Shown here piece after piece: positions 1 to 8,000 of a stretch of 35,798 nucleotides of DNA; position 1 is the stretch's first letter, and every line of letters begins with the position of its first letter. Both the position numbers and the translations under genes were made by a program. The DNA is from Actinomycetes bacterium (lineage in GTDB: Bacteria > Actinomycetota > Actinomycetes > Actinomycetales > Cellulomonadaceae): positions 1 to 35,798 of the forward strand of contig JAEYUL010000106.1 of assembly GCA_023432565.1 (NCBI GenBank), in the 5' to 3' direction. The notes beneath the pieces are model-generated. The model searched no databases, had not been told where the DNA came from, and saw only the letters and a list, made by a program, of their open reading frames with translations.

Positions 1-297
1 GCGCGTGGGCGTGCGCAGGCAGCCGCCGACCTCGCTGCCCTGGCGGCCGCGGCTCGCGTGCAGCGCGGCGACGACGAGCCGACCGCCTGCGGGCTCGCCG
101 TCCGCGTGGCTTCGCGCAACGGGGCGGTCCTCAGCGCGTGCGCGGTGAGCGGTGACGTCGTCACGGTGGAGGTCACCGCGCCCGCACCCGGGTCAAGCGC
201 ACGGGCGGATGCCCGCGCGGGGCCGCGCACCGCGGCGGTGCCACGCAGACCGTCCACGAGCGAGGCCATCGGGCGTGGCCGTCCGCCACGCCCGCAG
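1..297 (+). CDS. TadE-like (Rv3654c-type) protein, 3' part; stop not identifiable
   Basis: The gene enters from the left edge, so its start is missing. Frame 1 reads RGRAQAAADLAALAAAARVQ, then a Cys-containing segment (ACGLAVRVASRNGAVLSACA), a β-like stretch (VSGDVVTVEVTAP) and ARADARAGPR near base 228. This is the C-terminal pattern of the short TadE/TadG-like proteins found beside a DEAD/DEAH helicase and tad-type secretion genes in actinobacteria. The helicase lies convergent right after it, as in that neighbourhood. Recognisable homology ends near base 228, but the frame has no stop there. No + frame has a stop between 155 and 752, and frame 1 stays open to 4203 through antisense of the helicase. 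The end given (297) is therefore a placeholder just before the helicase stop. The true 3' end may overlap the helicase or be lost to a frameshift. Role by family: pilin-like or secretion-associated, membrane-exported. Confidence 0.6.
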
Positions 298-2718
298 TCA
301 GGTCGTGGCGTGGCGCAGGACGGTGTCGAGCAGGCGCAGCGCGGCGGCCTTGTCGAGGGGGGTGTTGGCGTTGCCGCACTTGGGGGACTGCACGCACGCG
401 GGGCAGCCCGCGGTGCAGCGGCAGCCGGCGATCGCGTCGCGCGTCGCGGACAGCCACGTCGAGCCGAGGTGGAAGCCGCGCTCGGCGAAGCCCGCCCCGC
501 CGGGGTGGGCGTCGTGCACGAAGACGGTGGCCTCGCCCGTGTCGGGGTGCAGCGCGGTGGACAGCCCGCCGAGGTCCCACCGGTCGCACGTCGCGAGCAG
601 GGGCAGCAGCCCGATCGACGCGTGCTCGGCCGCGTGCAGCGCACCGGGCAGCGCCTCGAGCGTCACGCCCGCCTCGTCGAGCACGGATGCCGGGACCGTC
701 CACCAGACCGACGACGTCCGCAGCGTGCGCGGCGGCAGATCGAGGTCCTCGTAGCCGAGCACCCGCAGGTCGGGCAGGTGCTTGCGGTGGAACCCGAGCA
801 CCTGGGAGGTCACGTCGACCGTGCCGAGGTACCACGCGACAGGTCCCCAGCGCCGCTCGGCGTGCACGTCGACGACCGCCGTCGTGGTCAGCCACTTCGC
901 CCACGTCCCGAAGTCGACGTCGCGGCGCGTGGCGAGCGCGACGTCGTCGGCCACGTGCAGCTCGTCCACGACGAACGTCGCACCCTGGTGCACGTAGACC
1001 GCGCCGGGGTGCAGGGTTGCGTCCGCAGCCGCCGCGTCGACGGTGCCGAGCAGACGGCCGGTCCCGGTCTCCACCACGCGCACGGGGTTGCCGCCCGCAC
1101 CGCGCAGGTCCGTCAGCCGCGACGCCGGTTCGGCATGTGTCCAGTACCAGCCCGACGAGCGTCGGCGCAGGACCCCGTGCTCCACGAGGTCGTCGAGCAC
1201 GGCCAGCGCGCGGTCGCCGAACAGGGGCAGCTCCTCGGTCCGCACGGGCCGCTCGGCGGCTGCGGCGCACAGGTGCGGTGCCAGGACGTACGGGTTCGTC
1301 GGGTCGAACGCGGTGGCCTCGACGGCGGTGTCCAGGACCGCCTCGGGGTGGTGCACGAGGTAGGTGTCCAGCGGGTCCTCACGCGCGACGAGCGCGACCA
1401 GGCCGTCGGCCCCGGCCCGTCCCGCGCGGCCGGCCTGCTGCCAGAACGACACGCGCGTGCCGGGCCACCCGGCGATCAGCACCGCGTCGAGGCCGGAGAT
1501 GTCGACCCCGAGCTCGAGGGCGTTCGTCGTGGCCAGCGCGCGCAGGGAGCCGGACCGGATCGCCTGCTCGAGCTCGCGGCGCTCCTCGGGCAGGTACCCG
1601 CCGCGGTAGGCTTGCACCGCCCCGCGCAGCGCGGGGTCCACGTGCGCGACGTGCTCACGGGTCGCGCTCGCGACCGACTCCGCGGCACGACGCGACCGGG
1701 TGAACGCGAGCGTGCGGCCGCCGTGCGCGACGAGGTCCGCCAGCAGGTCCGCGACCTCCGCGGTCGCGGTGCGACGAGGCAAGGTCTCGGGCTCGCCGGG
1801 GGTCGACCACGGGTCCTCGTCGGGCAGCAGCGAGGCCCACGGGGTGTGCGCGTCCGGGCCGTACCCGGGCAGCTCGGGCGGCTCCCACAGCACGACCGTC
1901 TTGCGGCCTGCGGGGGACGCGTCGTCGGTGACGGCCTCGACCTCGTCGGCGTCCACACCGAGCAGCCGTGCGGCGCTCGCGGCGGGATCGGCGGTCGTCG
2001 CGGACGCCAGCACGAAGGTGGGGGAGGCGCCGTACGCGGCGGCCAGGCGGCGCAGGCGGCGCAGGACGAGCGCGACGTGCGCGCCGAACACACCGCGGAA
2101 CGCGTGGCACTCGTCGAGCACGACGTAGCGCAGCGAGGTCAGCAGGCGCGACCAGCGCTCGTGCTGCGGGAGGAAGGAGAAGTGCAGGAAGTCGGGGTTC
2201 GTCAGGACGACGTCGGCGTGGTCGCGCACCCAGCGACGCTCGTCGGTGGAGGTGTCGCCGTCGCACGTGGCCACCCGGACGTCCCGCACCTGGGCCGCGG
2301 TCAGCAGCCGGCCGAGAGCGGCGAGCTGGTCGGCCGCGAGTGCTTTCGTCGGGCACAGGTACAGCACGCTCGCGCGGCGGCGTGCCGACTCGATCCGGCC
2401 CGGGTCGAGCGCGGCCTCGGCCGCCCTGCCCCGCACCGCACTGAGTGCGGGCAGCCAGTACGCGAGCGACTTGCCGGACCCGGTGGAGGTCGCCAGGACG
2501 GTGTGCCGCCCGGACCAGGCGGCCTGCGCGGCCTGGACCTGGTGCCGCCACGGGGACTCGACCCCCAGCGCGCGGTACCCGCGTACGAGGTCGGTGTCGG
2601 CCCACGCCGGCCACGGCTCGCGCACGCCCTCGCGCGCCGGCAGGTGGCGCACGTGGGTCGCGCGCTCGGCTCGTCGGCCACCGGCGAGCAGCACGTCGAG
2701 CAGCTCGTCGGACTTCAC
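298..2718 (-). CDS. DEAD/DEAH-box helicase with DUF1998 (Rv3649 / MrfA-YprA type)
   Basis: An ATP-dependent superfamily 2 helicase of 806 aa, with a GTG start at 2718. Visible motifs are Walker A TSTGSGKS (residues 77-84), motif II DECH (202-205), motif III SAT (239-241) and motif VI QQAGRAGR (about 427-434). The C-terminal half is the DUF1998 region. It ends in a cysteine cluster at about C766, C768, C772, C775 and C781, the presumed metal site of this family. The closest characterised relative I know is Bacillus MrfA (YprA), a 3'-5' helicase of mitomycin repair. The actinobacterial versions sit next to tad/secretion genes, as here with the TadE-like 3' end. A DNA-repair role is inferred from the family. 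The gene is on the same strand as the GNAT gene 108 bp upstream and may share its transcript. Length and motifs look complete. Confidence 0.93.
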   Translation of the reverse strand: MKSDELLDVLLAGGRRAERATHVRHLPAREGVREPWPAWADTDLVRGYRALGVESPWRHQVQAAQAAWSGRHTVLATSTGSGKSLAYWLPALSAVRGRAAEAALDPGRIESARRRASVLYLCPTKALAADQLAALGRLLTAAQVRDVRVATCDGDTSTDERRWVRDHADVVLTNPDFLHFSFLPQHERWSRLLTSLRYVVLDECHAFRGVFGAHVALVLRRLRRLAAAYGASPTFVLASATTADPAASAARLLGVDADEVEAVTDDASPAGRKTVVLWEPPELPGYGPDAHTPWASLLPDEDPWSTPGEPETLPRRTATAEVADLLADLVAHGGRTLAFTRSRRAAESVASATREHVAHVDPALRGAVQAYRGGYLPEERRELEQAIRSGSLRALATTNALELGVDISGLDAVLIAGWPGTRVSFWQQAGRAGRAGADGLVALVAREDPLDTYLVHHPEAVLDTAVEATAFDPTNPYVLAPHLCAAAAERPVRTEELPLFGDRALAVLDDLVEHGVLRRRSSGWYWTHAEPASRLTDLRGAGGNPVRVVETGTGRLLGTVDAAAADATLHPGAVYVHQGATFVVDELHVADDVALATRRDVDFGTWAKWLTTTAVVDVHAERRWGPVAWYLGTVDVTSQVLGFHRKHLPDLRVLGYEDLDLPPRTLRTSSVWWTVPASVLDEAGVTLEALPGALHAAEHASIGLLPLLATCDRWDLGGLSTALHPDTGEATVFVHDAHPGGAGFAERGFHLGSTWLSATRDAIAGCRCTAGCPACVQSPKCGNANTPLDKAAALRLLDTVLRHATT

Positions 2719-2826
2719 CCGACCATGCTCGCACCCGCGCGGCGCTGTTCCGGACGCCGTGCCCCGGGCCTGCCCGTCGGGCGCGCGTGCTCGGCCCCTG
2801 ACTCCTCCGGGATCGTCGCCGGCGGC

Positions 2827-3339
2827 TCAGAGGTCGCGCGCGCGCCAGACGGTCGCCAGGGCGGGTTCGCCGCCCGGGTGCGGCTCGACGTGGTCCACGA
2901 CGAATCCCTCACGCCCGTAGAACTGCCCGGCCCGCGTGTTCGCCGCGACGTGCTCGACGAGCACCCGGTCGCAGTCGGCGGGCAGCTGGGCGACGAGCGC
3001 CGCGATCAGGCGCGGCCCGAGCCCGGCTCCGCGTCGTGCCGCGTCGACGTAGAGCTTGTAGATCGCGTTGTCCTGCCCGGCCATCCCGCGCTGGCCGACG
3101 CCCACCACCTGCCCGTCGTGGTCGGCGACGGCGACCACGACCGTGCCCGCCTCGACCGCGGCGGCGAGGTACTCCTGGTTCCACCAGCGCCGCACCTGCG
3201 CCTCGGCGGCCTCGGCACCGATCGACGGCATGTAGTGCGGCCGGATGACACGCTCACCGAACGCGCAGACGGCGCCCACGTCGCCGCCGGTAGCGGCGCG
3301 GACCGTCACCTCGTCGGACGGCGCCTCGTCGACGGTCAT
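2827..3339 (-). CDS. GNAT-family N-acetyltransferase
   Basis: A 170-aa cytoplasmic acetyltransferase that transfers an acetyl group from acetyl-CoA to an unknown amine. The single GNAT fold covers about residues 12-168. The acetyl-CoA-binding loop RRGAGLG is at 102-108, preceded by the β4 strand KLYVDAA and followed by NTRAGQFYGREGF (134-146), the usual end of the fold. The ATG at 3339 is chosen because GAGGAGG lies five bases upstream and the conserved fold begins about 12 residues in; the frame runs open further upstream but into antisense of pxpA. It is divergent from pxpA across a 96-bp gap that must hold promoters for both directions. The substrate cannot be read from the sequence. Confidence 0.88.
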   Translation of the reverse strand: MTVDEAPSDEVTVRAATGGDVGAVCAFGERVIRPHYMPSIGAEAAEAQVRRWWNQEYLAAAVEAGTVVVAVADHDGQVVGVGQRGMAGQDNAIYKLYVDAARRGAGLGPRLIAALVAQLPADCDRVLVEHVAANTRAGQFYGREGFVVDHVEPHPGGEPALATVWRARDL

Positions 3340-3435
3340 CGTGTCCTCCTCGCGCCGCGACACCGGTCCTCCGGGTCGCCCGGCGGGCCCGGTGGGTGCC
3401 CCCGCTGCCCCGCAGGTGGGACGCGATGGCAGGCT

Positions 3436-4203
3436 GTGCCCGTGGACCTGAACTGCGACCTGGGCGAAGGCTACGACGCCTGGGCGCCCGGCGCCGTCGG
3501 GATCGACGAGGAGCTGCTCGTCGTGGTGACGAGCGCCAACCTGGCGTGCGGCGGCCACGCGGGTGACGAGCGCACGATGGCTGCGGTCGCCCGGGTGGCC
3601 GCGGCGCGAGGTGTCGCGCTCGGGGCGCACGTGTCGTACGTGGACCGCGGGCACTTCGGCCGCCGGTTCCTCGACGTCCCCGTCGACGAGCTGCGTGCGC
3701 AGGTCGCGGCCCAGCTCGCGCTCCTCGTCGCGGTCGCGAGCGCGCAGGGTGCGCGGGTCTCGTACGTGAAGCCGCACGGCGCGCTGTACAACGCGCTCGC
3801 CCACCACGAGGCGCACGCGTCCGCACTGCTCGACGTCACCGGGGACCTGCCGGTGGTGGGCCTGCCCGGCTCGACGCTGCTCGACGCCGCGTGGCGGCGC
3901 GGCGTGCGGGGCGTCGCCGAGGCGTTCGCGGACCGCGGCTACCTGCCGGACGGCACGCTGGTGCCGCGCGGGCAGGACGGTGCGCTCGTCACGGACCCGG
4001 TGCAGGTGGCGGACCGTGTGGTGCGGATCGCCACGCACGGCGTGGTCCGCGCGGTCGACGGCACGGACGTGGCGCTCGACGTCGAGACCGTGTGCGTCCA
4101 CTCGGACACCCCGGGGGCGGTGCTGCTCGCCCGCGGCGTGCGTGCGGCGCTCGAGGCAGCGGGCGTGCGGCCGGGGTCGTTCGTGCGCACGGCCGACCTG
4201 TGA
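3436..4203 (+). CDS. pxpA: 5-oxoprolinase subunit PxpA (LamB/YcsF family)
   Basis: Subunit A of the PxpABC ATP-dependent 5-oxoprolinase, which opens 5-oxo-L-proline (pyroglutamate) to L-glutamate in the cytoplasm. The 255-aa protein starts with the family hallmark VDLNCDLGEG, followed by SANLACGGHAGD, GAHVSYVDRGHFGRR and SYVKPHGALYN. These carry the conserved Asp/His residues of the YcsF fold, and it ends with the typical ETVCVHSDTPGA segment. Two in-frame GTG codons (3436 and 3442) could start it. I chose 3436 because it gives a short lead (MPVDLN) like other family members; no strong Shine-Dalgarno separates the choices. Length matches the family (about 250 aa). pxpB follows after 34 bp. 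The frame is open far upstream, but that part is antisense of the GNAT and helicase genes. Confidence 0.93.
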   Translation: MPVDLNCDLGEGYDAWAPGAVGIDEELLVVVTSANLACGGHAGDERTMAAVARVAAARGVALGAHVSYVDRGHFGRRFLDVPVDELRAQVAAQLALLVAVASAQGARVSYVKPHGALYNALAHHEAHASALLDVTGDLPVVGLPGSTLLDAAWRRGVRGVAEAFADRGYLPDGTLVPRGQDGALVTDPVQVADRVVRIATHGVVRAVDGTDVALDVETVCVHSDTPGAVLLARGVRAALEAAGVRPGSFVRTADL

Positions 4204-4237
4204 GCGTGCCGGGGTGGGCGGGCGTGAGCGAGGGGTC

Positions 4238-4912
4238 GTGAGCGAGACCGTGCGGGTGCTGCGTTACGGCGACGCGGCGCTGCTCGTCGAGCTGGGCGAC
4301 CTCGCGGCCGTGCGGCGCGTGGACGACGCGCTGCGCGCCGCGCGCGCGACCCCGGACGCCTCGGACGTCTGGCGGTCGGTCGAGGACCAGGTCCCGGCCG
4401 CTGCGACCGTCCTGCTGCGCGTGCGCCCCGGGACGGACCTGCCGACCCTCGCCCGTCGCGTCCGGGACGTGGCGGCGCGTGCGGTCGACGCCGTCGACGA
4501 GTCCGTAAGCCCACGCCGGCTCGTCGTGCTGCCCGTGACCTACGACGGCCCGGACCTCGCGGACGTCGCCGCGCTGACCGGCCTGACGCCCGACGAGGTG
4601 GTCGCGCGCCACACCGCAGCCACCTACACGGTCGCGTTCGGCGGGTTCATGCCGGGCTTCGCCTACCTCGTCGGGCTCGACCCGGCGCTCGTCGTCCCGC
4701 GACTGACGACCCCGCGTACGCGCGTGCCCGCGGGCGCGGTCGCGCTCGCGGACCGCTTCACCGCGGTGTACCCGGCCGCGACGCCGGGCGGGTGGCGACT
4801 GATCGGGACGTGCCCGGCGACGCTCTTCGACGTGGCCGGCGACGAGCCGGCGCTGCTCACCCCGGGGACGCAGGTGCGCTTCGAGGCCGGCGCCGCGGCG
4901 GTGACCGGGTGA
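4238..4912 (+). CDS. pxpB: 5-oxoprolinase subunit PxpB (KipI / allophanate hydrolase subunit 1 family)
   Basis: Subunit B of 5-oxoprolinase, 224 aa. The N-terminal part (MSETVRVLRYGDAALLVELG) and the C-terminal cyclophilin-like part are both present. The family motif lies at residues 124-144, with H125 and GGFMPGFAYLVGLDP, followed by PRLTTPRTRVPAGAVALAD and PGGWRLIGTCP. The GTG at 4238 follows GAGGGG. The stop overlaps the start of pxpC by four bases (GTGA), indicating translational coupling and a 1:1 complex. In Bacillus this family includes the sporulation kinase inhibitor KipI, but the adjacent pxpA and pxpC make the oxoprolinase role much more likely. Confidence 0.93.
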   Translation: MSETVRVLRYGDAALLVELGDLAAVRRVDDALRAARATPDASDVWRSVEDQVPAAATVLLRVRPGTDLPTLARRVRDVAARAVDAVDESVSPRRLVVLPVTYDGPDLADVAALTGLTPDEVVARHTAATYTVAFGGFMPGFAYLVGLDPALVVPRLTTPRTRVPAGAVALADRFTAVYPAATPGGWRLIGTCPATLFDVAGDEPALLTPGTQVRFEAGAAAVTG

Positions 4913-5835
4913 CGCGCGCGCTCGAGGTGCTCGACCCGGGCCTGTCGACGCTCGTCCAGGACGCGGGCAGACCGGGCTGGGCGCACGTGGGTGTGGGCCG
5001 GTCGGGCGCCGCGGACCGGGCCGCGTGGCGCGAGGCGAACCGCGCGGTCGGCAACGACGACGGCGCTGCGGCGCTCGAGGTGCTGCTGGGTGGGGTCCGG
5101 CTGCGTGCGCTGGCGGACCTGGAGGTCGCCCTCGCGGGTGCCCGGGTGGGTGTCGCGGTCGAGCCGCAGGGGGCGACCCCGGGTGCGGGCAGCGTGGTCG
5201 AGACCGGGGGAGGGCGGCTGCTGCTGGCTGCCGGGTCCGTCCTCGTGCTCGCCCGGCCCGAGCGTGGTGTGCGGACGTACGTCGCGGTCCGCGGCGGCCT
5301 CGACCTCGCCCCGGTGCTGGGGTCGCGCGCGAGCGACCGGCTCGGCGGCATCGGCCCGGCGCCGCTGGCGGCGGGGGACGTGATCCCCGTCGGCCGGGCA
5401 ACGGCCGGCCAGCAGGACGAGACCGGGGACGGGTCGGCGCCTCGGGCGTCGGACGACGAGGACGTCGACGTCGTGCTCCGGATCGAGCCGGGCCCGCACG
5501 AGCAGTGGTTCGAGCCGCGGTGGCCGGCCGTGCTGTGCGCACCGGAGGGGTTCGTCGTCGCACCGTCGTCGGACCGTGTCGCGGTCCGGCTGGAAGGGGC
5601 GCAGGTCGCGCGCACGCGGGCGGCTCACGGGCGTGAGCTCGCGCCCGTGGGGCTGGTGCACGGAGCGGTGCAGGTGCCGCCCGACGGGCGCCCGGTCGTC
5701 TTCGGCGTCGACCACCCGGTGACGGGTGGCTACCCGGTGCTGGCGGTCGTGCGCTCGTCGGACCTCGACCTGCTCGGCCAGGTGCGACCGGGCGACGTGG
5801 TGCGTCTGGCGCTCTCGCTGCCGCGCGGTCGCTGA
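4909..5835 (+). CDS. pxpC: 5-oxoprolinase subunit PxpC (KipA / allophanate hydrolase subunit 2 family)
   Basis: Subunit C of 5-oxoprolinase, 308 aa, starting at a GTG that overlaps the pxpB stop. The N-terminus has the family signature LDPGLSTLVQDAGRPGWAHV (residues 8-27), then GVGRSGAADRAAWREANRAVGN. Later come the KipA-type segments YVAVRGGLDL, GSRASDRLGGIG and a C-terminal PVVFGVDHPVTGGYPVLAVV. A short acidic, low-complexity insert (TAGQQDETGDGSAPRASDDE) sits in the middle. Together with PxpA and PxpB it forms the ATP-dependent enzyme that recycles spontaneously formed pyroglutamate. It is the last gene of the operon, and a GC-rich hairpin follows the stop directly. Confidence 0.93.
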   Translation: MTRALEVLDPGLSTLVQDAGRPGWAHVGVGRSGAADRAAWREANRAVGNDDGAAALEVLLGGVRLRALADLEVALAGARVGVAVEPQGATPGAGSVVETGGGRLLLAAGSVLVLARPERGVRTYVAVRGGLDLAPVLGSRASDRLGGIGPAPLAAGDVIPVGRATAGQQDETGDGSAPRASDDEDVDVVLRIEPGPHEQWFEPRWPAVLCAPEGFVVAPSSDRVAVRLEGAQVARTRAAHGRELAPVGLVHGAVQVPPDGRPVVFGVDHPVTGGYPVLAVVRSSDLDLLGQVRPGDVVRLALSLPRGR

Positions 5836-5864
5836 CCCTGCGGGCGGGGGTCCGCGCGCAGGGT
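5835..5864 (+). terminator. Hairpin after pxpC
   Basis: The inverted repeat ACCCTGCG (5835-5842) / CGCAGGGT (5857-5864) encloses a 14-nt loop immediately after the pxpC stop. There is no T-run, which is common for terminators in GC-rich actinobacteria. It would end the pxpABC transcript before the nrdD control region. Confidence 0.5.
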
Positions 5865-6059
5865 GCCCGGCTCCGTCGGCGTCCGCGGCCGTGTCGTCGG
5901 GGGTCGGCGCGGGGGTGCGCGAGGCGACACGCCGGGGCGTCCGGGTGAACTCGCGCAGCGACACGCCGGGTGTTCCCGACGACTGCGCGGCAGCGGCCAG
6001 GCAGGCCGGTGCGCGGCGGGACGTTGGTCCCGGTACGGCGGCGCCCGCGGGCATAGAAA
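5865..6059. other. Non-coding spacer between pxpC and the nrdD operator region
   Basis: Together with the flanking hairpin, the NrdR-like sites and the nrdD leader, this belongs to a 317-bp gap. I see no convincing reading frame here: the frames are open only because of high GC and show no family pattern. The last 25 bases (GGCATAGAAAT) become more A/T-rich as the NrdR-like sites begin, so the nrdD promoter probably lies around 6030-6110. I cannot assign -35 and -10 boxes with confidence. Confidence 0.5.
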
Positions 6060-6104
6060 TTCCCACATCTTGTGAACGCCCGCCGCGCACACCACAACAT
6101 GTGG
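6060..6104 (+). promoter_or_regulatory. Pair of NrdR-box-like operators upstream of nrdD
   Basis: Two 16-bp sites resemble the NrdR consensus acaCwAnATnTwGtgt. Site 1 (6060-6075) reads TTCCCACATCTTGTGA. Site 2 (6089-6104) reads ACACCACAACATGTGG. Each has a CACA...TGTG half-site symmetry. They start 29 bp apart, somewhat less than the 31-32 bp I recall as typical, and end 49 bp before the nrdD ATG. NrdR is an ATP-cone/zinc-ribbon repressor that shuts off ribonucleotide reductase genes when dATP/ATP is high. Tandem sites at the promoter of a reductase operon fit this well. nrdR itself is not in the window. Confidence 0.72.
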
Positions 6105-6152
6105 GGGTCGCGGTGAGACCATGACAGTGACCGACGAAGGAGCGCCACCGCC

Positions 6153-8000
6153 ATGCCCGACCCCGCCGCGCAGGCCGCCGACCCGAGCACGACAGCGCCC
6201 GTCACCGTGGACGTCGCGTCGTCGATCGACGAGTACCTGGACCGCTCCGACTGGCGTGTCAACGCCAACGCGAACCAGGGTTACTCGCTGGGCGGTCTGA
6301 TCCTGAACACCGCGGGCAAGGTCGTCGCGAACTACTGGTTGTCGCAGGTGTACCCGCCCGCGGTCGGCGAGGCGCACCGCCAGGGTGACGTGCACATCCA
6401 CGACCTGGACATGCTCTCCGGCTACTGCGCCGGCTGGAGCCTGCGCACGCTGCTGCAGGAGGGCCTCGGCGGGATCCCCGGCAAGGTCGACGCGCGTCCG
6501 GCCAAGCACTTCTCGGCCGCGATCGGCCAGATCGTCAACTTCCTCGGCACCATGCAGAACGAGTGGGCCGGTGCGCAGGCGTTCAGCAGCTTCGACACGT
6601 ACATGGCGCCGTACGTGCGCACCGACAACCTCACGTACGAGCAGGTCAAGCAGGGTATCCAGGAGCTCGTCTACAACCTCAACGTGCCGAGCCGCTGGGG
6701 CACCCAGACGCCGTTCACGAACCTCACGTTCGACTGGGTGTGCCCGGACGACCTCAAGGACCAGGTCCCGATGGTCGGCGACGAGCCGTGCGACTTCACG
6801 TACGGCGACCTGCAGCCGGAGATGGACGTCATCAACCGCGCGTACATCGAGATCATGACCGAGGGCGACGCCACGGGCCGCGTCTTCACGTTCCCCATCC
6901 CGACGTACAACATCACCCAGGACTTCGACTGGCACAGCCCGAACGCGGACGCCCTGTTCGCGATGACCGCGAAGTACGGCCTGCCGTACTTCCAGAACTT
7001 CATCAACTCCGAGATGAAGCCTGGCGACGTCCGCTCGATGTGCTGCCGCCTGCAGCTGGACCTGCGTGAGCTGCTCAAGCGCGGCAACGGCCTGTTCGGC
7101 TCGGCCGAGCAGACGGGTTCCATCGGCGTGGTCACGGTCAACTGCGCGCGGCTCGGGTACGTGCACGCGGGCGACGAGGCCGCACTCGTGGGCCGGCTCG
7201 ACGAGCTGCTCGGGCTCGCCCGCACCAGCCTGGAGCTCAAGCGCGAGGTGATCGGCCGGCTCATCGACCAGGGGCTGTTCCCGTACACCAAGCGCTACCT
7301 GGCGAGCCTGGACAACCACTTCTCGACGATCGGCGTCAACGGCCTCAACGAGATGATCCGCAACTTCAGCGGCGACGAGTACGACATCACCGACCCCCGC
7401 GGGCACCAGATGGCGGTCCGCCTCCTGGACCACGTGCGGGCGCGGATGGTCGAGTTCCAGGAGGAGACCGGCCACCTGTACAACCTGGAGGCGACGCCCG
7501 CGGAGGGCACCACGTACCGGTTCGCCAAGGAGGACCGGGCACGCTTCCCGGAGATCCTGCAGGCGGGCACGCCCGCGAACCCGTACTACACGAACTCCTC
7601 GCAGCTGCCGGTGGGCTTCACCGACGACCCGTTCGAGGCGCTGGAGCGGCAGGACGAGCTGCAGACGAAGTACACGGGCGGCACGGTCCTGCACCTGTAC
7701 ATGTCGGAGCGCCTGTCGACGCCGGACGCGGCGCGCGAGCTCGTCCGTCGCTCGCTGTCCCGCTTCCGCCTGCCGTACCTGACGATCACGCCGACGTTCT
7801 CCATCTGCCCGAACCACGGCTACCTCGCGGGCGAGCACCAGGAGTGCCCGCGCTGCGCCGAGGTCGGCCGGATGCAGGAGTGCGAGGTCTGGACGCGCGT
7901 CATGGGCTACCACCGGCCCGTCGCGTCGTTCAACGTCGGCAAGAAGGGTGAGCACGCCGAGCGCACGCACTTCCGCGAGTCCGTGGCGGCGCTCGCGTGA
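6153..8000 (+). CDS. nrdD: Anaerobic (class III) ribonucleoside-triphosphate reductase
   Basis: The glycyl-radical enzyme that reduces ribonucleotides to deoxyribonucleotides without oxygen, 615 aa. The ATG at 6153 has AAGGAG ten bases upstream. The protein starts almost directly with the catalytic barrel (NANANQGYSLGGLILNTAGK, from residue 37; DVHIHDLDM at 79-87), so no N-terminal ATP-cone is visible. The active-site MCCRLQ carries C297/C298. The zinc site is C552-x2-H555 with C565-x2-C568, a spacing seen in many NrdD proteins. The glycyl-radical loop is RVMGYHRPV with G585. The stop overlaps nrdG by four bases. Expression is probably NrdR-controlled through the upstream paired sites, possibly with oxygen control that I cannot see. 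The lack of an ATP-cone means no classical dATP overall-activity switch in this chain. Confidence 0.95.
   Translation: MPDPAAQAADPSTTAPVTVDVASSIDEYLDRSDWRVNANANQGYSLGGLILNTAGKVVANYWLSQVYPPAVGEAHRQGDVHIHDLDMLSGYCAGWSLRTLLQEGLGGIPGKVDARPAKHFSAAIGQIVNFLGTMQNEWAGAQAFSSFDTYMAPYVRTDNLTYEQVKQGIQELVYNLNVPSRWGTQTPFTNLTFDWVCPDDLKDQVPMVGDEPCDFTYGDLQPEMDVINRAYIEIMTEGDATGRVFTFPIPTYNITQDFDWHSPNADALFAMTAKYGLPYFQNFINSEMKPGDVRSMCCRLQLDLRELLKRGNGLFGSAEQTGSIGVVTVNCARLGYVHAGDEAALVGRLDELLGLARTSLELKREVIGRLIDQGLFPYTKRYLASLDNHFSTIGVNGLNEMIRNFSGDEYDITDPRGHQMAVRLLDHVRARMVEFQEETGHLYNLEATPAEGTTYRFAKEDRARFPEILQAGTPANPYYTNSSQLPVGFTDDPFEALERQDELQTKYTGGTVLHLYMSERLSTPDAARELVRRSLSRFRLPYLTITPTFSICPNHGYLAGEHQECPRCAEVGRMQECEVWTRVMGYHRPVASFNVGKKGEHAERTHFRESVAALA

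Noticed and set aside
58..3435. One continuous + frame that joins the TadE-like 3' end to pxpA
   Set aside because: Between about 230 and 3435 it is antisense to the helicase and GNAT genes, codon opposite codon. It stays open only because TTA, CTA and TCA are absent from those genes. The composition (Arg/Gly/Pro-rich) fits no family.
4238..5835. KipI-KipA sporulation-kinase inhibitors
   Set aside because: The homologous genes directly follow pxpA in one operon, so the 5-oxoprolinase assignment is preferred. There is no sporulation context.
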